Source: Symbiodinium natans (taxonomy: Eukaryota > Sar > Dinophyceae > Suessiales > Symbiodiniaceae). From it: a stretch of DNA of 64,000 nucleotides. A program made the translations under genes and the position numbers. Location: NCBI GenBank assembly GCA_905221605.1, contig CAJNDS010002516.1, forward strand, positions 186,001 through 250,000, given 5' to 3'. The notes under the pieces were generated by a model, which saw only the letters and a program-made list of their open reading frames with translations, was not told the DNA's origin and made no database searches. Below, one piece after another: positions 9,482 through 21,310 of this stretch (positions are counted from its first letter, which is position 1; each line of letters starts with the position of its first letter).

Positions 9482-12400
9482 GTTTGCCCTGAATCGCAAA
9501 GTTGTCCTTGTGGCGCTCATATCCTCTGGCATCCTCTTCGTACTGATGGGCTTCATGACGCTGCTGTACTCTGAGAGCTCCTCTCAGTTTAGGGTAGTGT
9601 ATGATGCGCCAGATGACTGGTATGCTGGCGTGGACAGCACCTTGGTCTAAACAGTGTCTAAACGTGTCTAAACCATTTGAGCCGCACCACGGCTGCGAAT
9701 GTGATCGTAATCGAGATCGTAATCCTGAAGCCCCGAAGACTTTGTCGCGCTGATTTGCACAGAATTTTTGTCGTCTGCGCTCCAAGCCATGTGATGTTGC
9801 GTCACACTCACAGTGCTATGCCAGTGTTTGCAACGGTCAATAAAGCAGCCGACCTTGGTTCTAAGTTAAGAGGTGGCATTTTCAAATCCCTCATCCATTC
9901 CGTTGCATCAGTTTGATAGTACGAATGTCAAGACAACGCCCTCCCTACACTTCAAAACTGATGGCTGCATATACTCAAATGGACAACCAATGAGTTGTGC
10001 CATTGGGTTCAAGGCATGTTACATCTGCAAGGATTGCAAGCAAGCCCAGCAAACTGGAAAGCAGCCACAAACACCTTGTTGTTACTTTCACTCTGAGTTT
10101 GCTGCGCCTTTCCTCACCGGAGTTCGCATTACCAATGTTGAATATACCATACAGCTGGGTAGCTGTCGCTGGCACAAGCTTCGGTCACTTCGGGCCATGC
10201 TGATTAATTTGACATCGATGAACACACTTAGAGGGTCTTGGACGTAGCAGCCATAAGCTTTGATTCCCAACTGAATGCGTTGCTGCTGCCTTCATCGGCG
10301 ACATGGGTACAGCATTCTTATCTTTCCATTTGGCACGAGAGGAGCGTGTCCCATGTTTCATGGACAAAGCATCACCTATAGCCAGTACTGTTTCCTGCTT
10401 CCTCCCGCAATCAGCAAATGCTTTGTCGTGCAAGTTCTTGTGAGAGAGGCGTGCAAAAGCCGCCAGTTAAAACGAAATCTCACAAAGAATGCCATTTTAC
10501 AGGAAGACGCGCGCTCGAGAACGACAGGTGCCCCCAGCGATGCGGATGTCTATGGACCCAAAACGACAGGGCAAGTCCGGTTTCGCTTTCAAGTTGAGCA
10601 GTCACTGCGACAGGGCCGCAGAGCAATAATGACCCAATGTGGCACCTGGGCATGCTATTGCTCAGCCACCGTCGCGATGCTATGGGACACTTGCGTCAGG
10701 CCCACTGAGCCACTAGCCGAGGGGCATGTTTCACTGCAGCACATACTTTTTCAGGATGCGAAGAAGAGCTCATCCTTCAGGGTCATGCAAGAACTAGCTT
10801 GCGAAAGCATGATACGGGCGCATGGAGAAGAGAAGACGCGCCGTTGGCACACGCAACCACACCGCGACCTTTCGCATAGGCGGGCGCAGGAAGACTGCCG
10901 CCACTCCCGACCTTCGGGGGAAAGTCGAGCCCTCGGGACCTGGCGCAAGCAAACAGGGGCAACAGGAGCCAACAGGAGCCAACAGGGCCAACAGGGGCAA
11001 CAGGGGCAACAGGGGCAACAGGGGCAGAGCTATTCCCTCTTCCCCGAAAAAAGAGCGCACCGTGTGCTGACTTGTTGTAGGGTGCAGGGTCCGTCCAAGA
11101 TGCGTCATGGCGACGGCTGTCAGCCTCCAAAAAAGGCCATCTCATCGACCGACGCGAGGGCGCGGGGGCTCCCCCCAAATACCTAAGCCCGGTGAGAAGA
11201 AAAATGCAGAAAAGAGTCAAGAGCTCCAGTTTCCCGTCGATTCGGAGTGATACCGGGGTGTGTTTCAGTCACCACTAAGCCTAGGCCACAAGCCTCTTGA
11301 AAGAAGGGTTTGGCCGAAAGGCATGCGGGCATGTTTCTTGTCAGCACAGTGCTCTTCTGCAAGGCACCGCATCCTTCGCCGGTGAAGTATTTGTCCGACC
11401 TTGCCGTGCTCCCCAACGCTGCACCTTCAACATTGCCGTGCCTGCCAACCTGGACCCCCCAATCCAGGCCGGCCGATGAAAGCCAAAAACATCACAAACT
11501 GCCATGCGACTCTGTGTCACAAGTCGTTCACCTTCTGGCACCAATTTAAGAATGTCTGCGAGCGACAAGCGAGGGCACTGGTAGAAAGCTCCTCCGACGA
11601 TTCAGGTGTATTACGAAGTGAAGCCGTTCCTGCAAAACTATATCAAATACATTAGTCAGGGCCTTAGCTGAATTTGAGGCTGCCAGCATTGGTGCCACTT
11701 CTCAGGAGCGCGAGTCGTTTAGCTCCTGGGACCGGCATACTCGACGTTGTGTTTGCTGCTTGCATCGTGGCGCAAGGTTCCATTGCGTGGGACCAACTCC
11801 AGGGAAAGGAGGATGCGAATGCAGGAGTACTCTGCGAACCTCGTACCCGAGCCTTGCCGTTGGACAGTTTTGCAAGCAATAGATGTGCGGAAATGGTTGA
11901 CAATGAAGGGGTTGCAAGAGTTCTCGCGGGATGAAGTGTAGGAACTTTTTTAGCATCTTATTGCGTGCCCGACATCGTCCGAAAAACTTCGGACACCCTG
12001 TGAGCAACGACTGCTGTTGTATGCTTTTCTGAGTTCGCAATCACTCGGACAGAAATGGTCACTCTTTGAAGTAGAGCTGACTGAGCCATGAGAGAGTGCC
12101 TTCGAAGCACGAAAACCGTCACCCACACGACACCGGCCTCCTGACATGCAAGGTGAAACGCCGCAGGGGAAGGAGATCTTCCCCTGCGGTCTCATTGCCA
12201 CTTCCGTGTTCAACGACTCCTGGTTGCACTTCTAACATCTTCTAACTGTTCTAACTGCATGGTTCCAGTACTGCGCCCGCTTAGCGAAATGTATAATATG
12301 TATTGTGGCCGCAGCCGAGGATACATTTGAGATTCAAGGTATCCCCATCGACACTGAGTCATCACACATGCCTGTCTGGCGCAAGTTCTACAATCCACCA

Positions 12401-12962
12401 AACTATTTGGAGCGCTCCAATGTTACTTGGTTGTACGAGCGATATCCGATGGTGACGAGCCGTGCACTGGGAGTTCAAAGCAAAAGGTTCATTGCGTGGA
12501 TGCTGCCCAACTTCCTCAACCGAGCTGGAAAGCCCTATGGTGTTGTTTCTCAGCCTCTGCAGAAAGGGCAACTCATCACCTTGCACATCACTTCCACTTT
12601 CCCGGTTAAGGGCCTTGGGGCCCAGAAGTCGCTGCTACTCACACGAGGAGCTCAGAACTACACACTTGCCTATATCTTGTTGACAAGCCACCTGGCGCAA
12701 GATGTACCGCGTGCGGTACTGTAGTCACTGTTTTGGTCGCAGTTGTTAAGTCGACACGAAATGGAGTAAATGGAATGCCATCCCGTGTGAAATGTAAGGT
12801 GGAGCGCTTTGCTTCGCTTTGGTCTTCACGGTTGTTGCGATCTACTTGTCTTGTGGCCGGCAGCCAGGGAAGCCACGGCAGAGGTTCTCGAGTTTCTCAT
12901 CTACCTGGCGACATACCCCGGAGATGGAGAGCACGAGCAGCGAAGAAGAATCGAGTGCTTGA
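9482..12962 (+). CDS. CDC50/LEM3/TMEM30 family flippase beta subunit, seven exons (N-terminus missing)
   Basis: CDC50 proteins bind P4-ATPases and are needed for their folding, ER exit and activity. Exons: 9482-9644, 11345-11467, 11606-11654, 11777-11866, 12153-12214, 12320-12686, 12799-12962 (about 338 residues plus a missing N-terminus). The first holds the first membrane helix (VVLVALISSGILFVLMGFM). Family landmarks then come in order: CTFNIAVPANLDPPIQ, VYYEVKPFLQNYIKYI, IAWDQLQG with LCEP, FPCGLIATSVFN|D, FIAWMLPNFL, and FPVKGLGAQKSLLL. The last exon has the second helix (ALCFALVFTVVAIYL) and a Ser/Glu-rich tail ending at TGA 12960-12962. Donors: GT at 9645, 11655, 11867; GC at 11468 and 12687; GA at 12215. 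All phases agree. It lies 3.8 kb downstream of the P4-ATPase, on the same strand. Confidence 0.87.
10962..11030. repeat. 9-bp minisatellite (CAACAGGGG type) in the CDC50 first intron
   Basis: Seven to eight units of AACAGGGGC/AACAGGAGC. Three-fold periodicity opens long spurious frames around it on both strands. Confidence 0.85.
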
Positions 12963-13194
12963 GAGTGATGCGCACTTGCGAGGCGGTCGCAAAAGCTGTC
13001 CCCGGACGTCGCCCTTAAGGAATCTTTGCAGTTTGCCAGCATGTAGCGCATGGGCCAAAGGAGTCCAAAGTTCCATGTTCGGCGAGATTGTGGACCACAA
13101 GAACCATGTATCCGTCGCAAAGAGACTATCCACAGCGCTGTGGATGAAGATCCATCGAGGTACGTACAACAAGGATCATTGTGCGAATTCAAAA

Positions 13195-15250
13195 GATCGG
13201 AAGTTCCCCCTTCCTGAGATTTATTATCAGATACTTGAATCAAGGAGATTGATTTTGCTTTGGATGAATGGAATTGATTGTTCCTTTCTAGATTTCGAGA
13301 TATCTGGAAAATTCTAATTCAAATGAACTTTTATTATATTTTGATTATTTCAATTCTTGAAGAATTAAATCATTGTTCTACAGAAATATAGAGAAGATAG
13401 AACCATTAAAATAGATTGATAAGGGCAAATATAATCTTATTTTATGAAAATTCTGAAATATGATTTATATGATCGTATCATAATTAGAATTTCAATATTA
13501 TATATCTTCAAAAAAAAATCATGATTAGAAGATATTATATATGGAGAGATAGTGAGCATATAGGAATTTTATCTATCGATAATTTCGAGCATCTCTTAGA
13601 TTAGGTTAGATCTCAATATAGAGAGGTATTGATCGGGCGGCTTATTGAAAGAGATTTATAACAGGTGACATATATCGCCCAAATGGCATGGGCATCTAAA
13701 TAAATGAAAGGAAATCTATAATTAGATAAATAAGAAGAACTTCGAATTCTCTAAGACACTTCGACATATTTAAAAATTTAAAACTTGCCACCAACCCTAA
13801 TTATGAGGCATCCCAGATCTTGGGTCGTATCGATAATTAGGTTTTGCAAATTTCATTCGATGGCAATATTTGGATTATGCAGATTCTTTTTCGATCAATT
13901 ATTAAGTCAGGGAGGGGGGGGGGGGGACGTTAATATCTTCTCCTAATCGTGATTTATTTTCTGGCGTTGCATTATCAATCTTTGGCTAGGAATGTTATTA
14001 TTTGACGAGGAAGATATTTATCTTTGTTATAATCATATATTGGACCCATATGGGCATCATATCTTGGGATATATTCACTAGGATTGCAAAAATGGGGATC
14101 CAAAACCATAATGATTTAGGTAATATTATCTTTCGAAAAACGCGCCTTATTGGTTTGAATCCTATTTTGGAGATTATTGGTCTTTTGCCGGACGATCCGA
14201 ATTATCGATCAATTGATATATTCCTCGGCACCTCCTATCCTTCGGCAAAATTCTTGGTTTAAATAAACATCCTCGAATTAATTTGGATACGACGATAACT
14301 AATTAATCTTTTTTCAATCTTCAATCTTAATTATTAATGTAATTGGGGCAATATGGGTTGTGTCCTAATATACCCAATGTAAATGTTTGTCATTGCGAGG
14401 TGCGTGGCGTTTCGTCTTTGAGAATATGGGTGGTCTTAAACAAGAGGCCCGTGATTCATTAATCAATTTGTATGACCGGGTCGACGAATATTAACGGCGT
14501 ACCATAATATATGCTTTTGAAGAATATTTGGCATTTACAAGGTCAAGAATTGCATCATCTTATTTCTAGGAATTTTTTCCAAATTATATTTTTCTCTAGA
14601 TTTATATCCCTTCCTTCAGATAACGCCACATCATTAATCAATTAAATCAATTTTTTAATCAATTCCACGATAGCACTTATCTTTATTGCGACAATTCCTT
14701 CAAATTTTAGATCGATTCAATCCCAATAGAATCTTTTTCAATTCATCATTTTTATTCTTCTCTTCGGAGGCTTCCGACTCCAAATCCATCAATCTATCGG
14801 CCTTATTTTTCCAATTTTCAAGCTTGCCCTCATTACCGAAATTCAATATAGAGAAATCAATCATAATGCCACAAATTTATTCAAAATCATAAATAAAAGC
14901 CTCATCCGATCTACACGATAGTAAATATTCCCATGAAGATATTAAATTGAATGAATCATAGAATTTGGTCAAATCCATCATACCCTTTAAACAATTTCAA
15001 TTGTAAACAATTTCAATTGTCCGATCTACCTCTGATACCTTCTTCGTAAGCTCCTTGATGTATCAACAAGCTTTAGAAAAATATTTGCGAATTGTTCATC
15101 CGCAAGTCCGTTCTTTACGATCCCGAGGATTATGAAAATCTTCTCTTGGAGGACCATCATCTTGAATTGGGTGAGAAGAAAATGCAAGGCCAGCCCGTAC
15201 GCTCTATCTTTCGAGATCTTCGTCATGCTCAGAATATCTTCCCACGCCCC
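13195..15250. other. AT-rich island, sharply different from its flanks
   Basis: About 2 kb with roughly 65-70% A+T by eye, against about 50% on both sides. The change is abrupt near 13195 (after CDC50) and near 15250. It carries a G-run at 13914-13926. Short coding-like segments on the minus strand are broken by stops, and plus-strand frames are short. It looks like foreign or formerly independent DNA that has decayed; its source is unknown to me. Confidence 0.7.
14690..15000 (-). pseudogene. Decayed AT-rich coding remnant of unknown origin
   Basis: On the minus strand one frame reads from a MMDLTKFYDSF segment (about 14969), through one internal TAA, into KLENWKNKADRLMDLESEAS and a Lys/Glu-rich helix ending at a TGA/TAG cluster near 14710. 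Upstream, 15026-15283 holds another minus frame with a hydrophobic FKMMVLQEKIFIILGIVKNG segment. Codon usage is AT-biased unlike all other genes here. The gag-like feel of the first segment is only an impression. Confidence 0.35.
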
Positions 15251-15344
15251 TGCGCGGGTTTTCCCTCCTTCCCCCCCCCCCACCCCCCTGCCCCGTTTCG
15301 GGGGCCTGGCTCAAGTCTACGATCAATCCAAGCCGACCCTCAAC

Positions 15345-15705
15345 CTTGAACCTTGAACCTTGAACCTTGAACCTTGAACCTTGAACCTTGAACCTTGAAC
15401 CTTGAACCTTGAACCCTAAACCCCAAAAAACCCTAAACCCCAAAGCGTGAACCTTGAGCCCTAAGCCCTCAATCCTAAACTAACCCTCAACCCTAAACCC
15501 TAAACCATAAACCATAAACCCGGAACCCTAAACCCTAAAGTCCAGCGACTTGGGCGCTGTGGAATCACCATGCTCACGCGGATGCGCTGGGCCGGGCCGA
15601 GGCGGGTCGCGTAGCGTTAAAATTAGATCGTGATTCAGAAGGCACATTTGCGAACGCTTCCACTGCGGGAGAAAAACCCTAAACCCTAAACCTTAAACCC
15701 TAAAC
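15345..15705. repeat. Telomere-like and variant-telomere repeats at the AT-island edge
   Basis: About ten copies of AACCTTG grade into AACCCTAAACCCC and related units to 15540, with a further CCCTAAA cluster at 15674-15705. This is the C-rich strand of (TTTAGGG)n-type repeats. Between them, 15541-15660 is unique GC-rich sequence. Confidence 0.9.
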
Positions 15706-17695
15706 CAGGGAAGACCGATCCAGCTCAAACATACATGGTCGAGACACCATAATATCATAAGTTAAGCTGCGAACGTCAAAGGTACGAGTACGCCCAACAA
15801 AGCATCACCACCGCAGCGCTCTTTGTAATGTGTGCGCATTGTCAAGGCCGTATCAATTCGAACTCCTCGTCCTCGGGGCCAAAAGCAACCGCAACAATAT
15901 TGAATGCCATTGCGAGAGATCAAGCGTAGAATCTTGGAACACATGGCATAATCTGTCCAATGAATTCAATGACTCTCGTGCCTCATCCTCATCCTCGTCG
16001 TCCTCATCTTCACGCCCGGCCTCTGAAAGGCCACACTGTGTGGACTAAGCGCGTTCACTGTAAGCACACAGTCGTCGTGATCATGCAGTTCTGGATCCGA
16101 ATCGCAATAGTCACACTTGAAGATCAAAAAGGTGGCCGCTGTCATGTGCAGGCAGAGCGCTCGTTCCCCACAGAGGACTATGTAGGGGAACATCTGCACT
16201 TGCGACCAAGTCTGCATGAGACAGCGTTTAACCCTCGCTGCAAGAGAACATTCCAGGCGAGGTGGCTTTGGCTCTGGAGTGAGTGGCAGTGCTCGTTTGC
16301 ATGGCGTGCGTGCGGAAACACACACGTGGTTGCAGGCCGCACACAGCCTGGAGACGAATCCAACTTCAAGTTACAGGCCTGTCCATGCACGAATGTGCTG
16401 GCGATGACTCTTCTGGTTTCTTGCTTTTGTAAGCGGAATGCGTGTGAAAGGCTTACCTGGTCTCGGGCCCCAGCAAGTGGACTTGCTGTTGATGTCCTTC
16501 CCTCTCCAGACAACTATCATTGTGGCTTGAACAGCCCACAGCTCTCAAGGGCGAAAGCTGGATGCAAAAATATGTCGGTAGACATGGCAAGCGGTTCAGG
16601 GCGAAAGCGCAGCTGAACATACAATTACAATAGTAGAGATCCTGCAGTTTGGGCAGCCACATGCTGGTCTCCATGCCCTGGGCCCACACGCACAGCTGCT
16701 TGAACCGGAAGCCCGTAATGAAGACCAGCGCTACCTTAGACGAAGAGACAGCGTCGGATTCTTCATACTGTGTCGGTTTGGTGGACTCGCGTGCCTCTGG
16801 CGAAGTCTCTTACACATGGATTATACTACAAGAGGCAAAGCTGATGAAGAATGAAACTTGGTTGGGAAATGTGTCCTGTCCCCAGAGCTCTCGTGAACCT
16901 TTTCACATGAACTTGCACGCAGCTAGCGTTCCCCAGACCTTGACAGGCGTCCTTCAGACGCAGCTTCAACAATGCAAACGATAGCAGGCCGGATGGGCGC
17001 CGAATGCGCTCTGTGCAATGCAAAGATGACGTTTCTTGTTTCATGAACGTCATGTTAAGGTTACCTTTCCTGCTGCATGCCATACGATTGCCCGTTTTGG
17101 TTGTGCCATCCAACCATCTCTGCGTTCTAGGCTGTAATTGCGAAGATACCAGACACTCTGCCTTCGTGAGCAGACTTTTCGGCCAAGCCGAAAACCGTTT
17201 CTGCAAATATACAAAAGCTACGGTACTGCTGTGACAGGCGCTCATGGATCGCATCAGTTAGCACACGCTGCCGATTTTCGAGTAAAGGCAGGCACGCACA
17301 CATGGCAGTGCCCCCGAACCTCCGGCAGCCTCTGTGGACTGAGGGTCATGCCAGAAAAGCCGTAAGCATAGCCAGGAAGACAGGTATGCCTTGAACGTGC
17401 ACACAGAGCGTAGAAGGGTAGATTCTGAAGGTGCGACCGTGATTGATCAGTCTCTGACGATAGTCATCGCCAGGATCGCCATCATCCTGGCACTGACAAA
17501 TCGTGCATTTGATGAACAACACGGTGGACCTTCATTCCCTGGTGCAGGATCCTAAACTCGTTCGCGGCTCAGAGTCTCAATATGTCTCAATGCACCCACC
17601 AAGGGACAATCGGCCTCAACAACGACATCCTCAGCGCGCAGGAGACTCACAAGACATACTGTTGACCTCTGTGCAACATTTGCTGAGATCCTGTC
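15706..17695. other. No supported gene
   Basis: A 218-codon plus-strand frame (15960-16616) exists but has no recognisable domain, a low-complexity start and competing frames opposite; I do not call it. Nothing else stands out. Confidence 0.5.
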
Positions 17696-17699
17696 TTGT

Positions 17700-18267
17700 G
17701 TGCATGTCGCGAAAGGACACTTGAAGGCATTCTTCACATGCTTCCCGAACTCTGGAAGGACGTGGAATGGATCGAAGGGGTTAAAGGATTCCTGGCAACA
17801 GGTTTAGCACTGCCGTTTAGCATCTCCTCAGAGGAGAGGTTCAATGCCCGCTGCAGGCCTTCGTCACATTGGAGATCAGCGTGTTGACTGGTCTGCCTTC
17901 AAAAAATTCGCAAAGAGAAGCGCGCAGAAAGCGCAGGAGGAAGGAGACCAAGGACCGGTGTACACTGGGCCTACACGGGCTTCTGCTGTCCAAAGGGCCG
18001 TTCAGTCCAATGCCAGGCGCTAGCGTCGGCACGGCGATATCGGTAACCGGGGCGGACTCATTGGCAGCCTCATCTCAACCAACATCGAACATTGATCGAG
18101 CCCATTTCGGGCAATTTCGGGCCTCGCTCGCTGCCAGCATCCAGAAGCAAAAGAGTCTCGAGGCGAGGGAAAATCTGGACAGGCTCGCCATGGCACCAAT
18201 AAATGCTCAGAAACACCTCCTCTCCGGCTTTTGGATGGTCGCATTTCTCAAGTACGCATACGTATGA
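17700..18267 (+). CDS. Coding-like exons of an unidentified protein
   Basis: Unrecognised. Three plus-strand segments look protein-like: 17720-17850 (LHMLPELWKDVEWIEGVKGF), 17855-18020 following GCTGCAG (WSAFKKFAKRSAQKAQEE), and about 18120-18240 following a CGCTGCCAG acceptor (SIQKQKSLEARENLDRL). They are in different frames, as expected for short exons, but I could not prove the junctions. Confidence 0.3.
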
Positions 18268-18270
18268 TTG

Positions 18271-20897
18271 GTTCTTCTGTACAATGCTGGCGGTGTAACT
18301 GTTGAATGAAGGATTGCAGCAGAACTTCAGTTGAAGCAAGCCTCAGTCCCTCCAACAGCGACCAGTGCAGCGCAGACGTGACTCTCTTTTCAACGAAGCA
18401 AATCAAATCGGGTTTTCGTCAGGGTGTCCTCTCCGTAGCGGAAAGGATACGGTCGCTGCGAGGATTCGGAGCGCTGGACTTGGCCCTCCGCCAACAGCCA
18501 TCCCTGCCTGCATAGCATCTAACAATCAGCCCTCCATGGTCAATGATGTCAATGCATGTTTTGCCATGCACTTCTCGACAAACGCACACTCCCACAAAAC
18601 CAGAGCGGAAGCTCTTCTGTACTCTGCAGAGGGGTCGGCGCTCATCACTCCATCTCCAAACTACAGCCCCGCCGATGCAGCGTGCGGATGATCCCGCGGG
18701 CTGGACGCATTTAAAACCTCACACTCACACTGGCAGTTTTTGCAAACTGCACTGAACGAAATGATGATTGATGATGGCCCCTCAAGATTGGGGCAAGCTC
18801 GGCAAGAAAAGGGCATTCAGTCACTATGAAAAGAAAATCAGTCGCCATACAGGTACACATGCCCCTGTTGCAGAATCATGTAGATGAGGAATGATCATGA
18901 GCCCATGTCAAGCCCAGGAGCTCAGCTCCTGCAGCCCATTCCAACCCCACAAAAAAAAAAGGAGCCGCGTCGGGCACTTTTTTCTGCGCAGGACGGAAGA
19001 TGCCAGGAAGGCCTCTTCCAATTTCCGGGCGGATGCACGGGTTGAGCAACCACACAGGTTCCGCAAAGCTCTGGTGTACTCCACCGGTTACAGTATGGCA
19101 TGCTTATGGCAAGTCCAATCAAATCCCGGATCCGTCGAGGGAAAACGTGAGAGGGCTGATCTGCGGACTGTAGCAGCGACATCGCCTGTCAGCCCTGAGA
19201 CACATAAGTGAAAGGCGCGCACCACACACACGGAGTCTCTACCAAAAGCCGAATGGATTCTGGGGCATGAAGGAAATTCTCTCTCCTAGTCGATTGAGCA
19301 ACATTGAGCAACCATGCCCGCTCAAGCAGGGGCATCCTGGTCCTGGTGATGTCGATGAATGGCCTGGTGAGCTTCAGTCACCTCATTGTGAGGTGGCATA
19401 TCCAGGCAAGGGGCTAAGACGGCTAAGAGAGTCCAAGAGTTCAGAATCGGACTTGGGTTGGGCCAGGCTCTCCGGATTGGCTACGTATGGCCAGCAGTCA
19501 GGTCCCTCGTGTGGGTGAACCTGCCGAGGGCCGAAATATCTCCGAAAACTTTCAAGGGTCGGAATGTCTTAAGGTTGGCGATTGAAGTTGATCGGCATTT
19601 CGATCCTCGACAATGATCAGAGCTTCTCTGGTTGAGACAAGAACTGCTAAATGGCCGCTAGCATAGCATCTTGCAGAAAATCTAGGGTGAAACGGCAGGG
19701 AGACTGGACACGCAAGTTTATAGAAGGCTGAAGCAAGAGATGTTCATACATAAACCTGAATCCTTCTGGTATGATGGACCGTTCATGCTGCACGTATTTC
19801 ATCTTACTTGGCCTATCGTTAGGGATGCTTCGCGCCAAGTAAACAAACGTCGCATCGCTGCAAACACTTCAATTTTCCAGCTGCCAGCATTCTCGGATTG
19901 AGAGGCCTGACAGTCGAACATTGCTGGGGGAACGGGGCGCTGGCGCAAGGTGCCACAACCAGCGCAAGCTGTACAAAGCTGCTGTGCGCCTGGTATTTCT
20001 GGTATGTCTCTTCAGTTGGTGGCGTGCAACTGTGCAACCAGGGAACGCCCCATGGCTACACAGCTGGCAGCGGTCATCGTACTTGTGTGTCGAATCTTGC
20101 GCACGTATGACACCTTGCATGCTCTCAGCTTACGAATCCGCCGGCTGTTGGCAGCTGCTATGCCGCTCACGGCATTGTAAAGGAAGTCTTCAAACGTCAA
20201 ACACTCGACCTTAGATGAACATGCTTGATGCCATGCGCTTCAGCTCACTCTGCAGGGAACGGAGGGCAGAGCTACAGCACAAAGCAACCAGCTTGAATGT
20301 TGAAGCTTGCACTTGCGTGCCTCCCCGGCCATGCACTGAACGAGCCGGAAGTTTTGCTTCATGGCCATCTGAGGTCGCTGCAACCAAGTGCAAAACCATG
20401 CCTGCGCAAGGAGCAGCAGGTAACCACTGATCAAATGCACCATGCTACACATTCAGGAATGCACTTTGGAGTTAGCACATGGCTGCTGTGAAGCAATTTT
20501 GCCACCGCACATGGCGGCGTTGCCGCATTATCCACAGGTCCGGCGCATGGTTGAAGACATGATGTTCCGTTCAGGGCATCGTTTCTCTGGTGCACTTGGG
20601 AACATCGACACGAAGCTTGCTTAGCACGACTTGTCACAATCTCTCACACACACACACACCGCCACTGTGCATACGTTGGGCTATTCTTTGCTGTGGCGCG
20701 AAGAAAATCCCCAAATGACGGGCTTGCCCAGTAGATGCAACTTGGACATGTCAAGCAGCCTGGGAACTAGCGCAAGAGCCTTAACAGGATTTGTGAGTAC
20801 CTCGCTCAGGCTCAATGAATCCCATGGACAGCATGGCAAGGCCTGGACGTTCAGGCAGAAGCCAGGCCCGCATTAGGGGAATCGTCCATGAACCTTT
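18271..20897. other. No supported gene
   Basis: Mixed-composition sequence with short frames on both strands, a poly-A run near 18951-18960 and a CA repeat near 20645. Nothing could be linked into a gene. Confidence 0.5.
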
Positions 20898-21310
20898 CGG
20901 TTTAGGGTTTAGGGTTTAGGGCTTAGGGTTTAGGGTTTAGGGTTTAGGGTTTAGGGTTTAGGGTTTAGGGTTTAGGGTTTAGGGTTTAGGGTTTAGGGTT
21001 TAGGGTTTAGGGTTTAGGGTTTAGGGTTTAGGGTTAGGGTTTAGGGTTTAGGGTTTAGGGTTTAGGTTTAGGGTTTAGGGTTAAGGGGGTTTAGGGTTTA
21101 GGGTTTAGGGTTTTTTTAGGGTTTTAGGGTTTAGGGTTAGGGTTTAGGGGGTTTAGGGTTAGGGTTTAGGGTTTAGGGTTTAGGGTTTAGGGTTTTTAGG
21201 GTTTAGGGTTTAGGTTAGGGTTTAGGGTTTAGGGTTTAGGGTTTAGGGTTTAGGGTTTAGGGTTTAGGGTTTAGGGTTTAGGGTTTAGGGTTTAGGGTTT
21301 AGGGTTTAGG
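20898..21310 (+). repeat. Interstitial (TTTAGGG)n telomere-type array
   Basis: About 410 bp of TTTAGGG repeats, mostly perfect, with a few TTAGGG, TTTTTAGG and GGGGTTTAGGG variants between 21040 and 21220. Both flanks are unique sequence, so it is internal and not a chromosome end in this assembly. Confidence 0.97.

Noticed and set aside
9673-9695. TTTGAGCC...GGCT words resembling the spliced leader on the minus strand
   Set aside because: The spacing is wrong, and it lies in a CDC50 intron with no minus-strand gene downstream.
15960-16616. 218-codon plus-strand open frame
   Set aside because: No motif, His/Pro/Ser low-complexity start, competing open frames on the other strand, and unlike the short-exon structure of nearby genes.
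20898-21310. CRISPR-like direct repeat array
   Set aside because: Contiguous 7-bp telomere-type units without spacers, in a eukaryotic genome.
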